DNA from: Tenebrio molitor
Taxonomy: Eukaryota > Arthropoda > Insecta > Coleoptera > Tenebrionidae
Length of the DNA stretch: 64,000 nucleotides
Direction of reading: 5' to 3'
NCBI RefSeq assembly: GCF_963966145.1
Contig: NC_091052.1
Location: 9,548,001-9,612,000, forward strand
The notes below the pieces were generated by a model. It had not been told where the DNA came from and ran no database searches. It was given only the letters and a program-made list of their open reading frames with translations. The position numbers were made by a program, and so were the translations under genes. Below, piece by piece: positions 33,701 to 45,700 of this stretch. Each line of letters starts with the position of its first letter. Positions within the stretch are counted from its first letter, which is position 1.

Positions 33701-36700
33701 TTAAACCGGATATTATCTGTTAGTGAGGGTAATTGGTGGACAAGGGAAATATGGGAACCTGTCAAACGAAAATGTTAATTTCGTCCGATTTATCGTAGTT
33801 TGTCGACGACGAAAATATCGGAAAACACGTTTCCATAAAATTGACGTGCTTTGTGTAATTATTCATTACGATATTTGTCGGTGCACTCCTCCCATACAAA
33901 ATTTAATTTCGTCATAATTACCCCAGATAATTATTATCAGCGTGGAAACTGACATGTTGGCTTCTCCTAGACACAAATCATTAAATTAAATTCTCTAACA
34001 AAAAGGGGATTCTGCAGAAAATCAAAATTTTTCTGATGCAAGAAAATGCGAAATTGTCTGGTGGAACGATGTATCAGATTGGTTTCCACCAAAACAACAA
34101 TTCCAATTTCGCTGGATTTTTCTCGTCGAGGTACTCGTAATGGACGCAATCTTTGCCAACATGGAGGTCTTAATAATTGAATCTGGCTTTATGATTAAGC
34201 TATTTGAAGGATTACGGCCTCCGAGTGGCTCACAACGATTTAATCATTATTTTAATGGATCGTTATCGCATTAAAATATTCAAAATAACTGGCAGTCGGG
34301 CAAAGAGAGCAGCACGAGTGTACGTATTAATTATTGATAAAAACCCCGTCCTTCATCGGTTCTGTAATTACATTTATTTATTCCTGTTTGTTTTATCGAT
34401 GGAGCTATTGCAACCACTCGATCGCTTGTCCGTTTAATCATTTTATCGCGTTAAGGTGCGCACACACGGGAAGACTCACCACGAAAAATGGTAAACGTTT
34501 CTTGGCTGATAATTGTTGTTCGTTCAAACACAAAAAAATAATTGTTAGGATGGTTTGTTGAATTTACCAATTCAATAAATAAAATCAGTTTGGTAAGCTG
34601 ATATCTGTCAAACGTCAAACAAACGACAAATATCACGTGATCTAGAATTGGAAATGTCGAAACTAACCAAAGATGACAAACAGATAATTCGGTATTTATT
34701 TCAAACAAAGTCTAGGTTAGAGGAATGTCACTAATAATAATATAATAATAAAAATAGTAATAATACTACTATATGTACAGTTATGGCCACGGAATTTCGT
34801 TAGGTATTTTACTGTCAATTCGAAAAAACTTGTGTAGCCTAAGTTTTATTGTCATTATGAATGACATTCAAAATTTTTGTGACAGAAATTCTGTCACGCA
34901 CAATAAAAATCAAAATGCCATCAGTAGCATCCATGTCAAAAATCCAATGTGAGATTACAAATATACAGGGTGATTTACAAGGAATAATGAGCCCGACGGA
35001 ATAGAAAATGCAACCCGCAATTCATCAGGAGAAAAACCCGTACATTTACCGCTTCGATGTCCGGCTTTTTGTTGCAATGTATTGTGGGTTGCATTTTCTA
35101 TTCCGTCGGGCTCATTATTCCTCGTAAATCACCCTGTATAAAACTTGGTTTACAGCTCATGCCATTTGAATGACAACGACTGACGAAATTCCGTGGCCGT
35201 GATTGTACTTGTTCAGAACAAAGTTATTTTTAGGTCCATAATTAAACGAATTCTAGCCAAATTTCTATGGTCTGTTCAGGACAAATTGATATACAGGGTG
35301 TCCCCGAAAAAGAAGACGAGTCTATCTATAACTCCCTTATTTATCGGAGGATTTTAATTATCTATACACCAAATTAAATGGTTGTTCATAGGCTACAAAA
35401 TGGCCTACTAAATTCACGTATAGCCCCAAGGGCTTCAAGACTAAACTGTCAAAAAATTTTTTTTCAAATGGGATTACATACTTTTTCGACAACTTTGACG
35501 CCAAATTAAAAAAAAAACACCCTTTATAAATTTAAGGAGAAAATTTTACCTACTTATAGAGTAAAATAATGATGAATAGTTTGAAATTATTCTTGATGAA
35601 AAAGAGAACTTGAGTAGTTACGAAAAATTACGATTAGTATTTTAATTTCAAAATCTGGTTTCACCAGTTCACAGTCTCGTGAAGATATAAAAAATTGTAT
35701 CTATTAATAATACACATTTAATGTTTTGAATTTTTTTCTTTTAGTTTTTTTTTATAACTTATATTTTTATAATTATCTCTTTGTTTTGTCTCTATGGTTG
35801 TTGAATTATTAAATAACTCCCTTCTAAACTCTAAATCAAAAAGAAATGAACTTAATTTATTAGATGGTAATGAAACACCTTTGGTATGCAGAGCACTAGT
35901 CGCTTTCCAGGGACGCTTTAATTGCCTGTATGTTCTCCATTTAAAAAAAGAATAGACCTTCAATATGTTCACACCACAATTTGTTATTGGGCCTCTGTAG
36001 GCAATTGAAAACAAAAGACAAAATGATAAAAAATGTAACTGATTTCGCCTTTGACTCATCATGACATTGTATTATAAATCGTATGTACTTTTGTGTTTTC
36101 GATGAAAAACAGGATACATTACGACGGGTATTTTTTTGTCTAGAATTAGTTTCATTATGACTAATTTTAATAATTATCAAAATTATTGATTATGAAACCA
36201 AAAATATTTTTGTCCTGAACAGGCACAGTAATAATAATAATACTAAATATCAAAAAATCGTGCAGAAACATTTCTCGTCCATTACTACAGAGAAAATTTT
36301 AATTTGCCATAATTTACGCAGTGAAATCTAATTCAACAGAAATGAATAATGTGCTTAGGACAGGCAAGTATTTAAGATTTTTCCTGTGTACTGAGCTTAA
36401 CACACATACGCTTCAAATTGTATTAACCAGTCTCAGCACATTCACTTCCTTTTTCCGTCATCTAATATATCACTGGAAATTCTTGGAAAATGTTGATCCC
36501 AATAAAAAGAATTGCTTTGATTTATCTTGAGTTATTTAAAAAAAATGGAAGTCTGTTGGTTTCGATTTTTTAATTAATGAGTGCGTGTTGTGTGAAAATG
36601 ACCAGACTGGTGGACGAGCAGGCGATAATGAGTGGAGACGGTTTTAACAAGTTTTCTGCTTCAAAGTCGTTTTTAATCAATATTCTGGAAGCTCGGGGTA

Positions 36701-39700
36701 ACGTAATAACTCTTGGATGTTCATTCTTTGTCGGGCCGAGTAAGTGACGTATCGATCTGACAGTTGGCTGTCCAGACATCGAACAATTATCACTGGAAAT
36801 TTATTTTGCCACCTTGTAAAGCGACAGCTCGATAATTGCCTCGCAAGTCGGAGGAAATCATGTTTATTGAAATAGGAGAAAAGCAAAGATTTCACGGGAG
36901 GCGGCTGTTAAGAAACCAATTTAAGAGAAGCTGACTAAACATCGAACTAATCTCATTCTTCGTTTTAAACTGTCATAATGGAATGAAGAGGTTTAAGTAG
37001 ATTATTGCGAAATTTGAAAGCTTTTGTCCATTCGGGACAAAAGAAGCAGTGGCCGTGGCGCCTCTTAAGCAAACGGTGTCGCTGAAAGAACACAGGAAGG
37101 AACGGGAATATTGTTGAAATTGCCGTTATCCAGATATGTTGTTGGCATCGGATTTGTGTACACGTAAAGTCGTGTATCAGATCCAGGAAATTAAGATTTT
37201 AATCGGGTTATTGTTATTACAAAAATAACAATTCGCGTGTAGCGATCACGGTTGTTTATTCAGATCGTTGTGAGAATTAGTCCGCGTACTAGAATATAAA
37301 AGCGGTATCTGATTACTTAGATAGGATTTATTGCTCGGCTATTTAAATATTTCCCCCTAACAAACGCCTTCAATCTAGATAAAATATTATTAATAGCCAC
37401 ATTATTGGTGGAAATAATTAAGTGCTCGCAGAAATGCGAGACGCATATTTCAGGAATAAATTGCCCAACGAAAGTATGCGAGCAATAGATTGCAATCAAG
37501 CAGATTTCCTTTTAACCGTTTCCTTCCATCCTCCAGGTGGCCGACTACTACCACGACTACTCCAGCGGCAACATGATGGACGTGGTCGTCGTCAGGATCA
37601 TGTACCTCGACAAAGAAGAAGAGGACATCGATCTGGTGATAAACCCCAACGCCGAAAACACCCTGGCCAGTTTCTGCAAGTGGCAGCAGAAAATCAACCC
37701 GAAGGACCTCTCCAATCCCAACCATCACGACATCGCCGTGTTGCTGACAAGGTGAGGGGAACCGGGCGCCACCGGTTGTTGTGCAACATGCAAATGATCC
37801 AATTGAAAATGCAGTAGCAATGCACGCAAACACTATCTCGAGTGTTATTAATAAATGAACAGGGCGAGGGAGCTGCCGGTAAACATTTTAGATCTGCTGT
37901 CGTGGTCTGTCGATGGCACTTGAAATGATAACAACACAAAAGCTTCTTACGCGGGTCTTTGGAATGATTAAGAGCTCGTATGCTCGAGAATGCTTCTGTG
38001 TGCGGAGTTCTCATATAAAATTCGCTTTGTACGTGATATATACAAATTGGAACTGAAGTTTGTTGTTAAATTAAATTAAATTAGCGCACATAGTTCGGTA
38101 ATTCCAAAGGTACACAAGGGAAAGAGATGTGACGGCAGGATGTTGCCGGGGAGATTTTTGGCGGCGCGTTTGGAGGTCGCAGGTTGTGGTGGCGGCAGAG
38201 GCGGCTCCGCAAAAAAGTTACAGGACTTGCAATTTTTTTAATCCTTTTAGAGAGTCCCATCATCTTTAGCGATCACAGGAAATGAAGACATACGTCGTAG
38301 TTGGTTGTTAAATTTGCCGTCTACGATGCATAGTGTAACTGTACTATGCTATATGTACTAAAGGTAAATTGAGGAGATTACGTGGTTGCCTAAAAATGGG
38401 GGGCTTCGAAACAATGTAATTTATAATTTAAAAATTAGTCACAAATTGGAAAAACAAGAGCACAAAAACAAATGTACTGTTTTCAAAGAAAAATTGTTCA
38501 CTATCTTGCACGAGAGAGTCTTCAAAAAGACTCTTTTATTGGGTGAAAACTGAAAAGTGAGAAGTGTGAGCTTTACAAATCAAAAGGAGGCGGCAAATAT
38601 AATATGCATATGCCATATGTCGCAGTAAGAAATATTTATGACAACCCCGTACATGTTTCCTAGCTACTCTTTTGAAGATCAATTTCGCAGGAAGTGCGAA
38701 TAACTTAAGCTAGACTACACCTCGTTGCATTTGGAATTGTTTAAAAAGAGAGAAATTTGAACGAATCTGGTTTAAATGTGCAATTCCGGGAAGTGAGCAT
38801 GTATTTGGAGTGCTCTAAGGGTAGGTAGTGAGATTCTCTTGACATGCTTTTTTCCGGAATTGACTGTAACTTTATTGGTTTGAGTGGCACGCCAATAGCA
38901 GTTTGATTTCTCTCGTGCGGAGTAAGTTTGTTGATTGGAGTGTGTTAATGGGGCCGTTCAGCGCCGCCCGGAGCCGGTCCTGTCCGTAGGCGCCTTAATT
39001 CGTTATTAGTGTCATATTGGAAGTTCCCTGTTTCAATTAAGGCTTGTCATGAGCGCGTCCAATTACGTCCGGAGTGGTCCCCGAGATGGTCGGCGGCAAT
39101 AAGTGTCAGAAGAACCGTGCACATGCTTTTTTATTATGTTGTAACGGCCGAAGGAATCACGTCGTTGGCCCGCTCCCGGCGACATTCCTGCCGATGCGGC
39201 GGCGTCGGCGGCGCGTTTTTCATATCGCACGCGTTGCCCCCCCATAAAAAGTCATAAAGCATCTTCAATAAAGCAAAAAAGTTGTGCGGCGTTAGGCTGA
39301 GCGCGGGACCTTAAGGACGACGAGATAGTAAAGTTTTTTTATTGTTATTAGGTACGATATATGTTCGGACAATCTGTCAAACTGCGGCCTCATGGGATTG
39401 GCGTACGTGGCCAGCGCCTGCACCGGCAACGAACCCTGCGCCATCAACGAGGACGGGGGGCTCGTCCTGGGGATCGTCGTCGCCCACGAGATGGGACACG
39501 TGTACGTATTCTCTGAAAGGACTCTCGCTGCGCCCTTTCAGCGCTCGCCGAAAAAACGGAAATCGACCGATCGATTTTCGATATCGCCGCACGGCAATCT
39601 CTGAATATTTTGATTTATTTCAGAAGGAATACGGTGAACCGTTGTTTTTTTTACTTTCTGTTGGCAGGATGGGATGTGCACACGATAAGGAGGGCGAGTC

Positions 39701-42700
39701 GGATTGTCCGGCGCAGGATAAGGACGAATCGTATTTCGTAATGGCTCCTTCTGTGCACTTATACACCACTCGGTGGTCCACTTGCAGTCGTGGCTTTATG
39801 ACCGCCTTGTTTGAGTGAGTATTTTTCTTTTATTCCACGGATTATTGCATTTTTTACGTTTCCATATATCATTTTTATTCCATCAGATTCCTTGATACAC
39901 CACCACATATTAAATACCTCTCGCTGCAACAAACGACCGAGTCCGAACTGACCACCACCATTAATTAAACAAAAATGGAAAATATCTTTCACACAACATG
40001 TTGATAATATTTCATGGCATTCCATGTGCCTGTGTCTAGCCTGACAGTTAGGGGTTGCAATTGACAAGTTATAACTTGTCAACTGGGCGGTCGCAGTGGT
40101 GAAAAATAAATTTATCCAACATTCAATAGTAATATCGTGTTTTACTAGTTAGTTTTAATTGAGTAAACTGGGCTATAACTAGTCTGTTGTTTTAACCCAC
40201 GTTGCCATTTGCACCGTGGGTTATAACATACATAACCCACGTTGCCATTAGCACCGTGGGTTATTAACGTTCATAACCCATCGGGAGCAGAATTTCATCA
40301 ATAATGTCATTATCTAAAAATTGTGGAATATTGGATAAAACGTTGTATGGCATACGTGGGTTATTAAGTACTACCCACTCGAGGTAATAACCTACTCGGG
40401 CAAGCCCTCGTAGGTTACAAATACCTCTCGTGGGTAATATCTTAAATAACCCACTTATACCATAAATAACTATTTCGAGTCCATACCTAAGTATTAGATT
40501 TCCAAATACAGGCTTTGACATGCAGAGTTTGGCACTGATGCATTTATTCGTTAGTGAACAGTGATTATAATAACCATTTTACTTTAAAATGGGCCTATTA
40601 TTATGTGGGATTTAACGCCGCACCCCACCAGAGAGGGTTTTAATCATTGCTTGCAACAAGTCTGTCTGTGACATCCATAAAATTACCAAGAAATCTTTGA
40701 ATTTAATATTTTAGGAAAGGCAATATCATTCCAAATTACCAGATATTTCTTTTCGTCGCCGCTACTGTTCACTACCTGCTACAAAACCCCAAAATTTTAG
40801 ACCGCCGGGGGGAACTCGGCTGCGCCCCCAGTAAGTTATTCACCAGAACAAAAGATGACTTCTTAGTTTTGATCGTGATTTATATTATCCAACTGGCAGG
40901 ATCTATTTTAAGAAATAAAAGTGGAAATTGTAGTAAAAATTAATTGAGAAAGTAAGAAAAGCCACAAAGATGTTTCAGTTCAACATAAAATTTTTAGAAT
41001 GAAATGTTGTAGATAGAGATAAAAACGAAACGGAAACTGAAAGCAAATAAGAGTCGCTGCCTATTATAGACTTTGAAATGAGATGAAATCAGATACGATA
41101 ATGAGTAGGAGGAATGCTTGAAAGATCAGCGACAGTGAATAAAGATATTGTCAAATCCGTATTTAACGACGACAGAAAGAATGAATTAGTTGGCTAAGTA
41201 TGATAAATCTAGAGGGTATTAAAAAATAATTGTTCACGCGAGAGACTTTTAAGTAGTCATATTTATGGCCTCCGCCATAAAAGCGTTAGAATTTTTTTAA
41301 GTAGATTACGATCAAATGTAAATAGTTTAAATTGAACGTGGCGTATGAAACATAACTTAGTTGTTTTTATTGGTTTTTGCTGTTTACCGAAGGCAACAAA
41401 ATTTCTGTTCCCGTACAAGTACTTCTTGCATTTTAGTTGTCTAATAAACATAATTAAACTTTCAATTCCATGTCATATTTTAATTAAACGAGGAGACGTT
41501 AAGGTCAGTTTGAAGACCATTCTTGTTCACTAGTTAGCAGTTTTTTCCTTGTCGCTTAGCGAAATAAAATTCAACTAGATTCCCAGAGATTAAGCGGTTG
41601 TAATTTGTGTGAAAATTGACCTTTCTCTGTTCGATCGTCCTAGTTTGATTAGGTTTTTTAAGTGAGGGTTTGGTCCTTACACGAATTAATTAAATTTCGG
41701 AAATACCAGGCGAGTGTTAATTTTCATTGATGTCGACGCCCCTATTAAATTTAAGTTATCGCGTCTATGTGCAAATTGGAAACCTTAAAGGTGTTGCGGT
41801 ATAATTGCGCAATTAAACCCGCTAGATTTTATTGGATAAATAAAGTTCAGCTTTATATCCTTCATGTTTCCGACGCAATTCACGAATTAAACACAAAGTA
41901 AGAAGGAAATTGTTTTGCCGGTGCACATCAATCATTGCGAGAATGGTGAACCTCGCATTAAATAAATTACGCCTCTTTCGCTCAGGGATAGGTTGAAAAA
42001 AATTATTAAATACTCCACTGCAGTGGATAAAGGATCATTCCCCTCGGATTTAAAACGGCGATTTCAACCGAAGTTGTTTTAAGCCTCCTCTGATCCAATT
42101 TACACAGCCTGCTCGAGGGTAAGACCCGCTTCCTCGGGCTCTTCTCGCCATCGCCGAATTCAAGATTAAGTGTACAAACATGGAAGCAATTTCGAATCGG
42201 AATCATTACGGCAGTTTTAATTATATCGGTCGTGTCTCTTAATTGATTTTCTTCTCGGCGACTCGGTGGGCACTGGAATGCTATTTTGTCCTCAAACACG
42301 TTGACGGCTTTGTTTCCAGCAACGGTCTAGGAGACTGCCTCAACGACGAGCCGGAAATATCTCTCTACAAAGGCAAGGAGGTCTTGCCGGGAGTTGTCTA
42401 CGATGGCGATCAGCAGTGCAGGATCACCATGCCCAACACTACCCTCTGCGGATTTGGACAGGAGAATATCTGCGAGATACTGCTCTGCCAGACGACTCCC
42501 ACGCAGTGCCAGTCCAAGGACGAACCCGCCGCCGACGGCACCAAATGCGGAGAGAATAAGGTCAGTGGGGGCCTAATTGGGTCCCCAAAGACGTACGTTA
42601 GTGTTAAATATATAATAAATAAAAATGTGTAGGATAATTTTTGGATGTAGAAGTTTAAATGTTCTCCAAAGTGAAGGATTATACTTTTTATAATACGTAA

Positions 42701-45700
42701 GATAATTGTTCCTGGTGTTGAGGCGTCGAGGAAAGCTCTTAAAGTTGTGCCATTTTTTGTGGGGTGTCTGTCAAAGCACCTGAAACTTTGAAAGGGGATG
42801 AAATAAAGCGGTGTACTTCCAGTGGTGTTACAGGAAAAAGTGCGTCCAGATCGGGCAACGTCCCGAAGCTATCAACGGCGGTTGGGGTAAATGGAGCCCC
42901 TTCACCGAATGTTCGAGAAGCTGCGGGGGCGGCGTCCAGATCTCGTCGAGAGACTGCGATAACCCGCCGCCCCAGCACAGAGGTCGTTACTGCCTGGGCG
43001 AGCGGAAAAAAATCAAAATCTGCAACATGGACGTGAGTTTCCCTCAGCAAGTAATAATTGATCTCGATATCAGTTGCAAATCTAGCCGTGTCCCGCCGGT
43101 TCTCCGTCTTTCAGGGAGCTTCAGTGCCAGGAGCACAACGACAAGCCTTTCCGGGACAAGGTGTACCAGTGGAAAGCGTTCTTCAAAGAAGGTAAAACAA
43201 CAAAATTGCGAATAAGATTATCTGTCTGCTGCATCTTACGCAATCCTTTCTGTTCGGACCCGGAAAAAGCTCGAATTGTTTGTTTCGGCGCAATTACGAA
43301 GCTTTGTAGATAGGACTTGACTGAAATTGTGTGCTTCTCTGGGACTAATTGTTTAAAATTTTTCCTTTGTATTTATGACGTTGCGGGACTGGAAGCTTTT
43401 GCCGTGGTCGCTGCACCAGCGACACTCCCTCGACTGACTCCGCGCTTAAACAAATTAAGAAGCCTACAAGCCCTGTTAGGGAGTAATTCCACACACCCCT
43501 TTAATTAAACGTCCATTTTCGTTACTTCCGCGTCTGCTGCGCAACCACTGGAGACGAAAATTCCAGCATCCTCTCAAGGTGGCGAGCTTTGCATTGCACA
43601 CAACGAGTGGTTTTTCGGGGACCATATTAGCAGCACATAAAGTCATGTTAATTTGCGCCGCAACCCCTATAATCCCTGTATTAGGTAAGAAGACAGCTCC
43701 GGATTAGTCGTCCTTGACTCTCCTGTTTCCGATCAGAAATTATAAAATAAACAAACTGCGTCGTAATAAATCTGCGTTAAAGCCGATGTGTTTGACGGTT
43801 GTAACGACGTCCTTAAGCTTTTTGTTTTGCACGGTGGCGTGTCGAGGTTTACATAAAGCTTTAGCTTTGTTCTTTAATGCAACTGCTAAACAAAACGACG
43901 TCGTTCTTGAATTTAAATTCGGTCGTAGACATGCACTTAATCCTGCATTAAAACCGAGTCGACACTCCAGAGGTACGACTGTGATAAGACAAAGTGTAAT
44001 GTAAGAAAAAGGCCGCCAGGAAAAGCGTAATATTCAATGTAGTTAGCTGAAAATTATTGCTCGTAAAGCAGAAGCTTTTAAGTCTGTTGTTAAGGACTCG
44101 CCACAACTCATTATAATAAACCTGCCTGGAAAAAGGGAAAAAAACTCGATGCCTTATGCAAATTCCTCTTTTTAATGATGCAAAAGTGTAAACACCGAAA
44201 CTGTGCATTCATTGCTATCGCAATTACCTCACGATAAATAAACAAAGATCGCTTGCGGTGTTGTTGCATCGTGCAACAAATCTATAAATCGCGGCACAAT
44301 AAACCTGCAGGAACTTGTTAAAACACAACAGTTGTTGTGAGTCGAGCAAAACGATTCGAGAAATCAAAATAATCAAGAAACAATTCCTTTCTCTAGATGA
44401 ACCTTGCGTCTTGTATTGCCTCAGCAATGCGAACTCATTTGCTAAACTCGAGCCCAGAGTCAAAGACGGAACGAAATGTAAGCTGGGAACTCGCAACATG
44501 TGCATCAGTGGCGTGTGCAGGGTGAGAAGATTGTATTTATCTCTTGGAATTTGTAAAATTGTTCCTATCAGAAAATTGGTTGCGACGCTGAGCTGGATTC
44601 GGACGCCGTCGAAGATATTTGCGGAGTTTGCAACGGCGACGGGACCCAATGCAAAGTGATCGAAGATACGTACACCGCCGCCGCCACCCCCGGTACGTAT
44701 CGGTAGTGGGTCGATTTGCGATTGAGCACAGATCGTGTGCAGGTTATCAAAAAATTGTTGTGGTTCCGGTGGGCAGCAGGAACGTGCTGCTGGAGGAGCT
44801 GGCGCCGTCGCGGAACGCTCTGGCCGTGAGCGACATCACCGAGAAGAGATTTTTCCTGAATGGCAACAAGTAAGTCAACACTTTTGAAAAAAATTGTTAG
44901 TGATGTGGTGATATTTCCAGTCGGATAGAACGAGACGGGACTAAATCATTCGGCGAGACCGAAGGCATCTACTCGACTCCGGAACCCGATAAAGAAAAGC
45001 TTGTCATACACGGTCCCCTAACGGAAGATTTGGTTTTTTTCGTAAGTGCGATAACCTGATCAAAGCCTTTCAATAGGGGCGCACTCCCCGACCGATCCAT
45101 CCGCATCGGTTCGGTGACGCTCTGCAGGCAATTAAGCAAATAAGCGAGGAATATCCGGATTAGTGGCGGCAAAGGATGCGATGCGGGTGCTAAGTAGCTT
45201 TGGAAATAAATTATGTATGAACTTTTCGCGAGCACGTGGGGACGCCGCTCACATACACACGTGCAAAGCTCCGATGAGCGCCGCCTCCGCAACGTCGCGA
45301 TCTTAATTATCGAACGCGACCAGACCGCAGCATAAAGATTTAGTGGCGGATTAGCGGCTAGGATGGCGGCATTGTCGGGAAATTGTTGAAAGTTCAGGCT
45401 GCCACGATGGATGCGTGGTTTATCTCGATGGTGTTTGCGCCTGATAGAGGCCTGCGGGTGCGACTATCTGATCCCAGACGAGCCCCAAATAAAGACAAAC
45501 TAGCCTTTTACGGCGACACCAAACAAACATTCTCCTGCAGCTTAAAGTGTTACAATTATTTCCGCAGGCGGTCTTTTTCAAGCCGGAGAACGTGGGCTAC
45601 CACTACAAGTACGCGGAACCGTCTCTGGACACGTCGTACGTGCCCAAGTACCACTGGGAGCAGCTGGACTGGGAGGAGTGCACGGCTAGGTGTGGAGGAG

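Larger units (their letters stand above)
33536..37536 (+). other. ADAMTS intron between visible exons 2 and 3, with nested transposons
   Basis: 4.0 kb, the largest intron. A TAA-rich low-complexity run lies at 34.73-34.77 kb, followed by the nested elements at 34778-36228. No conserved exon was found. Confidence 0.8.
39815..42319 (+). other. ADAMTS intron between visible exons 5 and 6
   Basis: 2.5 kb. Contains the foldback hairpin cluster at 40194-40436. Nothing else is recognised. Confidence 0.75.

Noticed and set aside
39009..39257. GC-rich open frame in an ADAMTS intron as an extra exon
   Set aside because: The protease domain reads continuously from exon 3 to exon 4 without it, and no frame shows domain features.
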